Source: Miltoncostaea sp963770865
GTDB taxonomy: Bacteria; Actinomycetota; Thermoleophilia; Miltoncostaeales; Miltoncostaeaceae
Assembly: GCA_963770865.1 (NCBI GenBank)
Contig: CAVYRD010000022.1
Coordinates: 45,847 to 109,846 of the forward strand
Direction: 5' to 3'
DNA length: 64,000 nt
Shown here: positions 53,199 through 61,353 of the stretch, in pieces
How the letters are laid out: the number at the start of each line of letters is the position of its first letter
Position numbering within the stretch: the stretch's first letter is position 1
The notes under the pieces: generated by a model
Database searches by the model: none
What the model saw: only the letters and a program-made list of their open reading frames with translations
What the model was told of the DNA's origin: nothing
Made by a program: the position numbers and the translations under genes

Positions 53199-53738
53199 TC
53201 AGTCGCGGTCGCCCCCGCCGCCGGCCGGAAGGCCGCCCTCGGCGCGCGCGAGGGTGCGCTCGTTCCACACGGCCTTCGCGCCGACGTGGCCGGTGCGGAT
53301 CACCCATACCGTCGTGAGCCCGGCCGTGAGCAGCAGGGCGATGCTCACGGCGATGCCGGCGGCGCGGGGGGAGAGCAGGGCGCCGGCGCGGTCGGCCAGG
53401 CGCAGGCGCAGCCCGCCCCGCCACTCGCGCAGCACGAACGCCACGGCCGCGAGGAACATGAGGATCGCGAACGTGCGGGTGCCCTCGCCGAGGTCGGCGT
53501 GCTGGTGCACGATTGAGCCCTCGTCAACCCGCTCCTCCAGCGACTCGCCGCTCCAGACGGCGAACTGCGCGGTGACCATGCTGATCGTCGCGCACCCGAG
53601 CACCACGAGGCTGAGCACCTTCCGGCGCCTGGCCCACGCCACGGCGCCGATCGCCCCGATCAGGGTGAGCGGGATGAAGACGACCGGCACGTGCACCAGC
53701 AGCGGGTGCGCCGGCACGCCGAACACGTTGTCCAGCAT
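53199..53738 (-). CDS. DUF2231 membrane protein
   Basis: A 179-residue membrane protein of the DUF2231 type: MLDNVFGVPAHPLLVHVPVV then FIPLTLIGAIGAVAWARRRK, with four helices and the family's HPLLVH motif, which often ligates heme or metal. A second His-containing loop is GSIVHQHADLGEGTR. The family co-occurs with cytochromes and redox modules. ATG 53738 has a GAGAGGAA site. Its 3-prime end abuts the truncated heme protein. Confidence 0.8.
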   Translation of the reverse strand: MLDNVFGVPAHPLLVHVPVVFIPLTLIGAIGAVAWARRRKVLSLVVLGCATISMVTAQFAVWSGESLEERVDEGSIVHQHADLGEGTRTFAILMFLAAVAFVLREWRGGLRLRLADRAGALLSPRAAGIAVSIALLLTAGLTTVWVIRTGHVGAKAVWNERTLARAEGGLPAGGGGDRD

Positions 53739-53798
53739 GCGGTTCCTCTCGACGGGGTGGGAGGCCCTCCGAGGGCCGCCGGGATGATCGGCGCCGCC

Positions 53799-53829
53799 GG
53801 GTAAGGGCTCCACCCACGACGGGTAAGGG
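53799..53829 (-). promoter_or_regulatory. tandem CCCTTACCC repeats upstream of the DUF2231 gene
   Basis: GGGTAAGGG (plus strand) occurs at 53799-53807 and again at 53821-53829, 22 bp apart, i.e. two helical turns. They lie 61 and 83 bases before the DUF2231 start. Direct repeats on one face of the helix are typical of response-regulator binding, and an OmpR-type regulator is encoded nearby. Confidence 0.5.
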
Positions 53830-53840
53830 AATGGACAGGA

Positions 53841-53857
53841 GCCCGCCCTCGGCGGGC
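53841..53857 (-). terminator. 7-bp hairpin after the sensor kinase gene
   Basis: GCCCGCC-CTC-GGCGGGC, 15 bases beyond the end of the kinase gene on the minus strand, separating it from the DUF2231 gene. No T-run. Confidence 0.55.
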
Positions 53858-53871
53858 GCCGGGGGCGGTCG

Positions 53872-55263
53872 TCAGCGCGCGGTGGCGGGCACCCGGGCCG
53901 GGAGCGCGACCACCACGCGCAGGCCGCCGCCGGGCGCCTCCTCCAGGGCCACCGTGCCCCCGTCGGCCTCGACCAGGCTCTTCACGATGGCGAGGCCGAG
54001 GCCGGAGCCCCGCGGGTCCTCGCGCCCGCGCCAGAAGCGGTCGAAGGCGTGCTCGCGCGCGGCAGGCCCCATGCCGGGCCCGTGGTCGGACACCTCGACG
54101 GTGACGCCGTCGCCGTCGCGGCGGGCCGTCAGCCGCACGGCCGTGTCGCGCGGGGCGGCGTCGAGCGCGTTGGCGATCAGGTTGTCGAGCACCTGCTCGA
54201 GCGCCCCCGGCGCGAGCGACGCGACCAGGCCGCCGGGCGCCTCGGCGGCGATCTCCACGCCACGCTCGGCCGCCGCGAAGCGCCACGCCTCGGCGCGCTC
54301 GCCCACGAGGGCGCCGACGTCCTGGCGGCTGCGCGTGGGGGCCCGCCGGTCGGCCCGGGCGAGCGTCAGCAGGCCGTTCACGAGGCGCGAGAGCCGGTCG
54401 ACCTCGCCGATCGCGCTCTCCAGCTCGTCCTCCACCTCCGGGCTCACCTCGTGCTGCAGGTTCTCGATGCGCAGGCGCAGGGCGGTCAAGGGGCTGCGCA
54501 GCTGATGCGAGGCGTCGGCCACGAACTGCTCCTGGGTGCCGACCACCATGTCGAGGCGCGAGACCATGTCGTTGAAGGCGCTCGCCAGCTCGCGCACCTC
54601 GGCGGGGCCCTCGTCGTCCTCGGCCCGTACGGTCAGGTCGCCCGCCTCGGCCCGCCGGGTGGCGTCGCGCAGGTGGGTCAGCGGGCGGCTCACCCAGAGC
54701 GCGAGCCAGCGGCCGGCCACCGCCACCGCGGCGAGCACGATCAGCGCCACCGCGGCGAGCACGAGCCAGTAGCGGACCACGAGCGAGTCGAGCCGCGAGG
54801 TCGGGACGCTGGCGCGCACCGCGCCGTGCACCACGCCGCCCGAGGCGACCGGCACGGCGACGTAGAGCAGCGACGTGCCGAGCGTGTCGGAGTGCCGGGT
54901 GCCCGTGGCGATCGTGCCGCCCAGGGCGCTCGCGATCTCGGGCCGCGTCGAGAAGTCGCGCCCCAGCCCGAGCGAGGAGTCCGAGTCGGCCAGCAGGCGC
55001 CCGCCCCGGCCCACCACCACGACCCGCGCGCCGGTCGACGCCGTGTAGCGGTCGACCACCGCGGTCAGCGCGGGGTCGCCCGGCGTCGTCCCATTCTGCA
55101 GGTCGTCCTCTACCAGCGCCGCGATCGAGACGGCGTCGCGCTCCACGCGCTGCTGGAGGTCGCGGCGCTGGCTGCGCTCGTAGACGATGCCCAGCGGGAT
55201 CTCCAGCGCGACCAGGACCACGGCCGCGAGGATCAGGTAGGTCGCGACCAGCCGGCGGGTCAC
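53872..55263 (-). CDS. OmpR-partner sensor histidine kinase
   Basis: A 463-residue kinase: helix 1 (LVATYLILAAVVLVALEIPL), an extracytoplasmic double-PAS-like sensor (VGRGGRLLADSDSSLGLGRD), helix 2 (LVLAAVALIVLAAVAVAGRW), a HAMP domain, H-box ADASHQLRSPLTALRLRI and an HATPase domain (NLIANALDAAP; GPGMGPAAREHAFDRF; SGLGLAIV). The H-box has HQLRSPL in place of the commoner HELRTPL, which many actinobacterial kinases share. GTG 55263 overlaps the regulator stop (GTGA). Confidence 0.9.
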   Translation of the reverse strand: MTRRLVATYLILAAVVLVALEIPLGIVYERSQRRDLQQRVERDAVSIAALVEDDLQNGTTPGDPALTAVVDRYTASTGARVVVVGRGGRLLADSDSSLGLGRDFSTRPEIASALGGTIATGTRHSDTLGTSLLYVAVPVASGGVVHGAVRASVPTSRLDSLVVRYWLVLAAVALIVLAAVAVAGRWLALWVSRPLTHLRDATRRAEAGDLTVRAEDDEGPAEVRELASAFNDMVSRLDMVVGTQEQFVADASHQLRSPLTALRLRIENLQHEVSPEVEDELESAIGEVDRLSRLVNGLLTLARADRRAPTRSRQDVGALVGERAEAWRFAAAERGVEIAAEAPGGLVASLAPGALEQVLDNLIANALDAAPRDTAVRLTARRDGDGVTVEVSDHGPGMGPAAREHAFDRFWRGREDPRGSGLGLAIVKSLVEADGGTVALEEAPGGGLRVVVALPARVPATAR

Positions 55264-55922
55264 GGCGGGCGCAGGCGGAAGCCCATGCCGCGGACGGTCT
55301 CGATCCATGCCGGGTCGCCGAGCTTGCGCCGCAGCGACGAGATGTGGACGTCGATCGTCTTCGACGGGCCGTACCAGCGGGTGCCCCAGACCTTCTCCAG
55401 GATCGTGCGCCGGTCGCACGCGGCGCCCGGGTCCTCGGCGAGCAGCTCGAGCAGGGCGAACTCCTTGGGCGTCAGCGCCACCTCGACGCCGTCCAGGCGC
55501 ACCTCGTGCCGGCGCCGGTCCACCTCGAGCGCGCCGACCACCAGCACCGGCTCGGGCTCGGGCGCGCCGTTCTCCGAGACCCGCCGCATGACGGCGTTGA
55601 TGCGCGCGACCAGCTCGCGCATGCCGAAGGGCTTCACGACGTAGTCGTCCGCCCCGAGCTCGAGGCCGATCACGCGGTCGACCTCCTCGCCCTTGGCCGT
55701 GACCATGATGATCGGAACCCGTGAGCGGGCGCGCATCTCGCGGGCGACGCTGTAGCCGTCCATGTCGGGCAGGCGCAGGTCGAGCAGCACGAGGTCGGGC
55801 TCGGGCGCGGCGAGCGCCGACGCGCCGTCGGCCACCCGCTCGACGTCGAACCCCTCGCGTCGCAGCCCGGCCACCATCGGCTGGGCGATTCCGTCGTCGT
55901 CCTCGACCACCAGGAGCCTCAT
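55260..55922 (-). CDS. OmpR/PhoB-family response regulator
   Basis: A 220-residue regulator: receiver domain with DD in LLVVEDDDGIAQ, phospho-Asp in LVLLDLRLPDMDG, Lys in DDYVVKPFGMRE, and a winged-helix output domain (VALTPKEFALLELLAEDPG; TIDVHISSLRRKLGDP; GMGFRLRP). It pairs with the kinase just downstream. ATG 55922 is chosen; ATG 55934 would add four residues. A CGGTAAAGG element lies about 50 bases upstream on the coding strand. Confidence 0.92.
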   Translation of the reverse strand: MRLLVVEDDDGIAQPMVAGLRREGFDVERVADGASALAAPEPDLVLLDLRLPDMDGYSVAREMRARSRVPIIMVTAKGEEVDRVIGLELGADDYVVKPFGMRELVARINAVMRRVSENGAPEPEPVLVVGALEVDRRRHEVRLDGVEVALTPKEFALLELLAEDPGAACDRRTILEKVWGTRWYGPSKTIDVHISSLRRKLGDPAWIETVRGMGFRLRPP

Positions 55923-55971
55923 GGGGCGGATCATGACCCGCCGCGCGGGCGGCAGGTAGGGGCCTTCCGTT

Positions 55972-55980
55972 CCTTTACCG
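55972..55980 (-). promoter_or_regulatory. CGGTAAAGG motif before the response regulator
   Basis: On the minus strand CGGTAAAGG lies about 50 bases before ATG 55922. It is close to the GGTAAGG motifs found before the redox clusters and is compatible with an autoregulatory site. Confidence 0.3.
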
Positions 55981-56087
55981 ATCTCTGCCGCACTCAGAAG
56001 GCCGGTTCGCGTGCGCCTTCGGCACCGAGCCGTCAGACTCGTGGGGATGGCGAGCACCCCGGAAACGTCGCGCGCACGCGTGGCCGC

Positions 56088-56381
56088 ATGAGCGCCGAGC
56101 GCGGGTGGCGCCGCTGGCGGACCCCGGTCGGCGTTGCCGTGGCCGTTGTCGCCATCGCGGTGGCGGCGGCCCTCGCCAACGTCGCCCTGCTGGGCTCGAC
56201 CGGCGAGGAGCGGATCGGCCGGCTGAGCCCGGTGAGCGCCTCGGAGACGCCGGCCGTCACCGTCCCGGCGACGACCGACTCCGAGCCGCCCGGCGCGACC
56301 ACGACCGACGGTGACGACCGCGGCGGCGCCGGCGCCGGGAGTGGTGGGGGTCGAGGCCGCGATCACGATCAGGACGACTAG
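56088..56381 (+). CDS. small exported/membrane protein with Asp-rich tail
   Basis: A 97-residue protein: helix TPVGVAVAVVAIAVAAALAN (about 12-33), then a Ser/Thr/Pro linker and an Asp/Gly/His-rich end (DDRGGAGAGSGGGRGRDHDQ). The build matches the exported proteins of the redox clusters in a smaller size. Its end overlaps the start of the histidine kinase gene, so it may be a sensor accessory. No family recognised. Confidence 0.55.
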   Translation: MSAERGWRRWRTPVGVAVAVVAIAVAAALANVALLGSTGEERIGRLSPVSASETPAVTVPATTDSEPPGATTTDGDDRGGAGAGSGGGRGRDHDQDD

Positions 56382-57696
56382 GCGCCGCCGCGGCTCCGGG
56401 AGCGAGCCGTCGGTGCGGGCCGCCATCGCCCGCTTCGCGGTCGCGGGGCTCGTCGCGCTGGCGGTCCTCGCCGTGGGCGGCGCACTGGTGCTGCGCAACG
56501 TGTCGGAGGACCAGGCGGTCGACGACGCCCGCGGCATCGCCACCCTCGCCGGGCGCGGCGTGGTGGAGCCGGCCTTCACCGACGCGGCGCTCACGGGCGA
56601 CCCGGTGGCGCTCCGCCGGCTCGACGACGTGGTGCAGGAGCGGGTCCTCAGCGACGACATCGTGCGCGTCAAGATCTGGGCGCCCGACGGGCGCATCGCC
56701 TACTCCGACGAGAAGCGCCTCATCGGCCGGACCTACCCGCTGGGCGCCGACGAGCGCGAGGCGCTCGAGGCGGGTGTCACCGACGCCGAGCTCAGCGACC
56801 TGTCCAAGCCGGAGAACATCTACGAGCGCGACAACGGCTCGCTGCTCGAGGTGTACCTGCCGATCCGCACCGAGCAGGGGCGCCAGGCGCTGTTCGAGCT
56901 CTACCAGCGCCAGAGCGCGGTCGACGCGAGCGGCCGGCGCATCCTGAGGGCCGTGGCGCCGGTCGTCATCGGCTCGCTGCTGCTGCTCTGGCTCATCCAG
57001 CTGCCGATCGCCTGGCGCACCGCGCGGCGCCTGCGCGACGGCCTGCGCGACCGCGAGCGGCTGCTCGAGGCGGCGCTCGAGTCGTCGTCGGTGGAGCGGC
57101 GCCGCGTGGCGGCCGACCTCCACGACGGCCCGGTGCAGGGCCTCGCCGGTCTCTCCTACTCGCTGGCGGCGGCGGCCGAGCGGGCCCCCGAGGGGACCGA
57201 CCCCGCCACCGTGCAAGCGCTGCGCGACGGCGCCGACGCCGCGCGCGAGGGCATCCGCGAACTGCGCGCCGCGGTGGTCGAGATCAACCCGGGCCGCCTG
57301 CACGACGCCGGCCTGGCGGCGGCCGTCGAGGACCTTGCGGCCGGGGTGCGGGCGCAGGGCACCGCGGTGGACGTCGACGTGCCGGCCAACCTCGCCATCG
57401 CCCCCGCGTCCCAGGAGCTCCTTTACCGCGCGGCTGCCGAGGCCCTGCGCAACGTCGCCGCCCACGCCGGCGCCGCGTCGGTCGCCGTGCGCGTGACCGG
57501 TGACGACGGCCGCGCGCGACTCACGGTGCGCGACGATGGCCGCGGCTTCGACGCGGGCACCCGCGCGCGCCGCCGCGAGGAGGGCCACCTGGGCCTCGCC
57601 CTGGTCGAGGATCTCGCGGCCCACCTGGGCGGTCACGCCGAGGTGCGCTCGTCGCCGGGGGCGGGGACCACGGTCGAGGTCGAGGTGCCCGCGTGA
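56341..57696 (+). CDS. LiaS/NarX-type sensor histidine kinase
   Basis: About 451 residues (461 from GTG 56311). A first helix (FAVAGLVALAVLAVGGALVL), an extracytoplasmic sensor of about 140 residues (PAFTDAALTGDPVALRRLDD; VKIWAPDGRIAYSDEKRLIG) like a single Cache domain, a second helix (VVIGSLLLLWLIQLPIAW), the HisKA_3 H-box RRRVAADLHDGPVQGLAGLS and HATPase (RAAAEALRNVAAHA; DDGRGFD). GTG 56341 or 56344 reduces overlap with the small gene. The response regulator follows after 31 bases. Confidence 0.88.
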   Translation: MVGVEAAITIRTTRRRRGSGSEPSVRAAIARFAVAGLVALAVLAVGGALVLRNVSEDQAVDDARGIATLAGRGVVEPAFTDAALTGDPVALRRLDDVVQERVLSDDIVRVKIWAPDGRIAYSDEKRLIGRTYPLGADEREALEAGVTDAELSDLSKPENIYERDNGSLLEVYLPIRTEQGRQALFELYQRQSAVDASGRRILRAVAPVVIGSLLLLWLIQLPIAWRTARRLRDGLRDRERLLEAALESSSVERRRVAADLHDGPVQGLAGLSYSLAAAAERAPEGTDPATVQALRDGADAAREGIRELRAAVVEINPGRLHDAGLAAAVEDLAAGVRAQGTAVDVDVPANLAIAPASQELLYRAAAEALRNVAAHAGAASVAVRVTGDDGRARLTVRDDGRGFDAGTRARRREEGHLGLALVEDLAAHLGGHAEVRSSPGAGTTVEVEVPA

Positions 57697-57727
57697 ACGG
57701 CCTCCCCGACGTGCGATCCTCCCGCCC

Positions 57728-58360
57728 GTGATCCGCATCGTCCTCTGCGACGACCACGCCGTCGTGCGCGCCGGCCTCGCCAGCCTCATCGCCACCTTCG
57801 ACGGCGTCGAGGTCGTCGCCAGCGCCGGCGGTGCCGACGAGGCCGTGGCCGCGATCGACGAGCACGGCGCCGACGTCGTGCTGATGGACCTGGAGATGCC
57901 CGGGCCCGACGGCATCGCCGCGACGCGGCGCATCCGCGAGGGCCACCCGGGCACGGCCGTGGTGATCCTCACCTCGTTCTCGGACCGCGCCCGCATCCTC
58001 GAGGCCCTGGAGGCCGGCGCGGTCGGCTACATGCTGAAGGACGCGACGCCGGCCGAGCTGGAGAGCGGCATCCGCGCCGCCGCCCGGGGCGAGTCGCCCC
58101 TGCACCCGCGGGCCGCCCGCGCCCTGCTCGCCGGCACGGTGCGCCCCGCCCCGGCGGCCGGCCTGTCCGCCCGCGAGCGCGAGGTGCTGGCGCTGGTGGC
58201 CGAGGGCCTGCCCAACAAGCTCATCGCGCGGCGGCTGGGCATCAGCGAGAAGACCGTGAAGACGCACCTGACCAGCGTCTTCCGCACGATCGGCGTTGAC
58301 GACCGCACCCAGGCTGCGATGTGGGCGGTGCGCAACGGCATCGGCCCGCAGGGGTCCTAG
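57728..58360 (+). CDS. NarL/LuxR-family response regulator
   Basis: A 210-residue regulator: DD in VLCDDHAVVRAG, phospho-Asp in VLMDLEMPGPDG, Lys in GYMLKDATPAE, then the LuxR domain (LSAREREVLALVAEGLPNKL; IARRLGISEKTVKTHLTSVF). It is the partner of the Cache-type kinase upstream. Two paralogous secreted proteins follow on the same strand and may be its targets. GTG start. Confidence 0.92.
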   Translation: MIRIVLCDDHAVVRAGLASLIATFDGVEVVASAGGADEAVAAIDEHGADVVLMDLEMPGPDGIAATRRIREGHPGTAVVILTSFSDRARILEALEAGAVGYMLKDATPAELESGIRAAARGESPLHPRAARALLAGTVRPAPAAGLSAREREVLALVAEGLPNKLIARRLGISEKTVKTHLTSVFRTIGVDDRTQAAMWAVRNGIGPQGS

Positions 58361-58409
58361 GACCGAAGTCGCATTGCCCGCCCGGGCGCCGGGCGCGACC
58401 CTGTCGGGG

Positions 58410-58856
58410 ATGCCGAGAGCCGTCCCGCGGCGGCCCGCCGCCGCCCTCCTCGCGCTGGCCGCGTCCGCGGCGATCTGGTCCGCCGCGCCGTCCGCCGAGG
58501 CGCGCGACGGGGGTGAGCGCACCGAGGTCCGCGTCTCGGGCCTCTGCGGCAGGGCGAGCACCGACCGCCTGCGGCTGCGCGGCGACGGCTCCGACATCCG
58601 CGTGGACACGGAGATCCGCACCCGGCGGACCGGCGTCTGGCGCATCACCGTGCTGCACGAGCGGCGCATCGTGGCACGCGCGCGGGTGCGCGCCACCCGC
58701 GCGGCGGGCGGCTTCCAGCACCGCGTCTTCGTGCCCGACTTCGCCGGCGCCGACGCCGTCAGCGTGCGCGCGGTCGCGCGCGGCGGCGAGACCTGCTCCG
58801 CGTCGGCCGTGCTGCCCGACGCCGCGGCGGGTCGTACGACCGATGTCCGATTGTGA
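58410..58856 (+). CDS. secreted two-cysteine protein, paralog 1
   Basis: A 148-residue exported protein: signal AALLALAASAAIWSAAPSAE, then a beta-rich domain beginning RTEVRVSGLCGRAS and ending GGETCSASAVL, with one Cys near each end, probably a disulfide. Same pattern as the next gene. Not a known family to me. The build (beta-strands between two Cys) suggests a small immunoglobulin-like fold. Confidence 0.7.
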   Translation: MPRAVPRRPAAALLALAASAAIWSAAPSAEARDGGERTEVRVSGLCGRASTDRLRLRGDGSDIRVDTEIRTRRTGVWRITVLHERRIVARARVRATRAAGGFQHRVFVPDFAGADAVSVRAVARGGETCSASAVLPDAAAGRTTDVRL

Positions 58857-58927
58857 CCGGGACCGGACGTCGAGCAGCCTGGTGGTCGGACGGCGCCACC
58901 CGGGCGCCGAGATCACGAGGAGCTGTC

Positions 58928-59416
58928 ATGTACCGAGGAACACTGGCGATGATGGGCACCGCCCTGGCCGCCGGCGTGCTGGTGACCGCGCCGGTCGCCC
59001 TCGCCAAGCACGGCGCCGATGATCCCCCCGCCCAGGTCGCGGCGGACGACAGCACGGCCCGCGCCCCCGCGCCGGGCGACGACGCCGCCCTCTCGCGCGG
59101 GGGCGGCAACCGCACCGCGGTGCGCGTGGCCGGCACCTGCACCGACGCCAGCCGCGCGAAGCTGAAGCTGAAGCCCGACGACGGCCGCGTCGAGGTCGAG
59201 TTCGAGGTGGACGAGAACCGCAACGGCTCGCGGTGGGGCGTCACCCTGAAGCGCAACGGCACCCGCGTGCTGAGCCGCCCGGCCGTGACCCGCGCCCCCA
59301 GCGGCTCGTTCACGGTCGAGACCCGCATCGCCCCGGGCTCGCCGCGCACCACGGTCACCGCCGTGGCCCGCCGCGCCGCCACGGGCGAGGTCTGCCGGGC
59401 GACCGCCACCCTCTGA
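58928..59416 (+). CDS. secreted two-cysteine protein, paralog 2
   Basis: A 162-residue exported protein: signal LAMMGTALAAGVLVTAPVAL-AKH, a short acidic linker, then a domain that aligns with the preceding protein (RTAVRVAGTCTDASRAKLKL; VTAVARRAATGEVCRATATL). The Lys-rich strand and neutral charge differ from the Arg-rich first copy, so the two have diverged since duplication. A strong terminator follows. Function unknown. Confidence 0.72.
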   Translation: MYRGTLAMMGTALAAGVLVTAPVALAKHGADDPPAQVAADDSTARAPAPGDDAALSRGGGNRTAVRVAGTCTDASRAKLKLKPDDGRVEVEFEVDENRNGSRWGVTLKRNGTRVLSRPAVTRAPSGSFTVETRIAPGSPRTTVTAVARRAATGEVCRATATL

Positions 59417-59423
59417 TGCCGGA

Positions 59424-59457
59424 CCGGGGGACGGGGCGGCGACGCCCCGTCCCCCGG
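59424..59457. terminator. 15-bp perfect bidirectional hairpin
   Basis: CCGGGGGACGGGGCG pairs fully with CGCCCCGTCCCCCGG around a GCGA tetraloop, exactly between the convergent secreted protein and MFS genes. Confidence 0.85.
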
Positions 59458-59465
59458 GCGCGTTC

Positions 59466-60905
59466 CTACGCCCCCACCCTCCCGGCGACCGGCTCGGGGC
59501 GCGGGCGCCGTACGCCGTGCCAGGCGGTCGCGGCGACGCCGATCAGGGCGACCACCAGCGACACCGCCACGGCGGGCCGGTAGCCGTCGAGCAGCGACTG
59601 CGGATCGCCGCCCTCGCCCGTCGCGGCGGCGTTGACCGCCGTGACGACGGCCAGCACGAGCGCCCCGCCGAACTGGAACGAGGTGTTCACCAGCCCGCCG
59701 GCCAGCCCCTGCTCCTCCGGCGCGATGCCGTTGGTGGCCGCGATGTTGAGCGGGCCGAAGGCCAGCGCGAAGCCGAGGCCGGCCAGCAGCATCGTGGGCA
59801 GGATGCCCGTCAGGTAGGGCGAGTCGATGCCGATCGGCAGGAACAGCGCGTAGGCGCCCACCGTCGAGAGGAGGCCGAGCGCCGCCAGCCGCGGCGCGCC
59901 CAGCCGCCCCACCAGAGGGCCGATGCGCGGCGCGACGAGCGCGACCAGGACGCCGGCGGGGAAGATCGCCAGGCCGGTCTCGATCGGCGACCAGCCGCGG
60001 GCCTGCTGCATGTACAGCGTCGCGATGAACTGGAAGCCGACCCAGCCGCCGAACAGCGACATGGCCCCCAGGTTGGCGCGCACGAGCGAGCCCGAGCGCA
60101 GGATGCCGAGCCGCACCAGCGGGTGCGCGGTGCGCCTCTCGAGGACGGTGAAGCCGGCCAGGAGCACGGCGACGCCGGCCAGCGAGGCGAGGGTGCGCGG
60201 CGATGCCCACCCGGCCTCCGGGGCCCGGACCACGGTGAAGACGGCGAGCAGCATCGCGCCGGTGATCGTCGCGGCGCCGGCCACGTCGAAGGAGCGGCGC
60301 GGGCCCTCGGCGCGGCCCGCGTCGGGGACCAGGCGGATCGCGGCGAGCAGCGTCACCAGGGCGATCGGCACGGGCAGCAGGAACACCCAGCGCCAGCCGA
60401 TCTCGGTGAGCGCGCCGCCGATCACCAGCCCCAGTGAGAAGCCGGTGGCGCCGGTCGCGGTGTAGATCGAGATGGCCCGGTTGCGGGCCGGCCCCTCGGC
60501 GAAGCTGGTGGTGATGATCGACAGGCCCGCCGGCGCGGTGAACGCGGCGCTCACGCCCTTCACGAAGCGGGTGGCGATGAGCAGGGATCCGTCGTCCACG
60601 AAGGCGCCGAGGCCCGACGCCACCATGAAGACGGCCAGGGAGATCAGGAACATCCGCCGCCGCCCGAGCAGGTCGGCCGCACGGCCTCCCAGCAGGAGGA
60701 ACCCGCCGTAGCCGAGCACGTACGCGCTCACGACCCACTGCAGGCCGCCGGTGGAGATGTGGAGGTCCGACTGGATCGACGGCAGGGCGACGCCGACCAT
60801 CGAGACGTCGAGCGCGTCGAGGAAGAGGGCGCTGCAGAGCACGAGCAGTGCCCCCCAGGCGCGCGGGGTCAGTGCGGCGGCAGCCGCGGGTCGAGCGCGT
60901 GACAT
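59466..60905 (-). CDS. MFS drug transporter, EmrB/QacA (DHA2) type
   Basis: A 479-residue transporter with about 14 helices. Motifs: LFLDALDVSMVGVALPSIQS (motif D1), GGRAADLLGRRRMFLIS (motif A), and GFSLGLVIGGALTEIGWRWV (motif C, antiporters). It probably exports toxic organic cations or antibiotics with protons. ATG 60905 with a GGGAG site. The divergent ArsR-type gene and the direct repeats between them indicate repression by that regulator. Confidence 0.9.
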   Translation of the reverse strand: MSRARPAAAAALTPRAWGALLVLCSALFLDALDVSMVGVALPSIQSDLHISTGGLQWVVSAYVLGYGGFLLLGGRAADLLGRRRMFLISLAVFMVASGLGAFVDDGSLLIATRFVKGVSAAFTAPAGLSIITTSFAEGPARNRAISIYTATGATGFSLGLVIGGALTEIGWRWVFLLPVPIALVTLLAAIRLVPDAGRAEGPRRSFDVAGAATITGAMLLAVFTVVRAPEAGWASPRTLASLAGVAVLLAGFTVLERRTAHPLVRLGILRSGSLVRANLGAMSLFGGWVGFQFIATLYMQQARGWSPIETGLAIFPAGVLVALVAPRIGPLVGRLGAPRLAALGLLSTVGAYALFLPIGIDSPYLTGILPTMLLAGLGFALAFGPLNIAATNGIAPEEQGLAGGLVNTSFQFGGALVLAVVTAVNAAATGEGGDPQSLLDGYRPAVAVSLVVALIGVAATAWHGVRRPRPEPVAGRVGA

Positions 60906-60970
60906 GGTCGCAACTCCCGGTCGGTTCCGATGTGCGAGGAGCGCTGGCGGCCGCCGTCGTGTTCCCCTAT

Positions 60971-61006
60971 TGTTCGACGTGCACCGTACATCGATGTTCG
61001 ATGTGC
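60971..61006. promoter_or_regulatory. direct repeats and palindrome between MFS and ArsR genes
   Basis: TGTTCGACGTGC (60971-60982) and TGTTCGATGTGC (60995-61006) are direct repeats 24 bp apart, flanking the palindrome ACATCGATGT (60988-60997). They lie in the 126-bp gap between divergent starts and are a likely operator for the ArsR protein. A TATTGT -10-like sequence overlaps the first repeat. Confidence 0.55.
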
Positions 61007-61031
61007 GTCAAACGATTGGCGAGGGATTCCG

Positions 61032-61353
61032 ATGAGCCACCCGCGACGAGACCGCGGCGCCTCCGGAGGCCGACCTGGTCGCCGTGCTCCAGGCCCTCTC
61101 GGACCCGGTCCGCCTGGAGATCGTGCGCCAGCTGGCCGGCTGCTCGCCGGACGCGGCCAAGTCCTGCGGTCAGATCGAGCTCGACGTCTCCAAGTGGACC
61201 GCGAGCCACCATCTGAAGACCCTCCGCGCCGCGGGCATCACCGCCGAGCGCGAGGAGGGCACGCGCAAGCTCACCTGGCTGCGCAAGGACGACATGGAGC
61301 GGCGCTTCCCGGGCCTTCTCAGCTCGGTGCTCTCCGCGGCCTCCCGGGACTGA
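61032..61353 (+). CDS. ArsR-family regulator with a probable one-base insertion
   Basis: From GTG 61084 an 89-residue winged-helix regulator is open: LQALSDPVRLEIVRQLAGCS; ELDVSKWTASHHLKTLRAAG; EREEGTRKLTWLRKDDMERR. Upstream in-frame codons read DETAAPPEADLVAV and lead back to ATG 61032 only if one base near 61044 is removed (CCGCGACGAG to CCGGACGAG). So the natural gene probably starts at 61032 with 16 more residues. It probably represses the divergent MFS gene. Its end overlaps the DoxX gene on the other strand. Confidence 0.75.
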
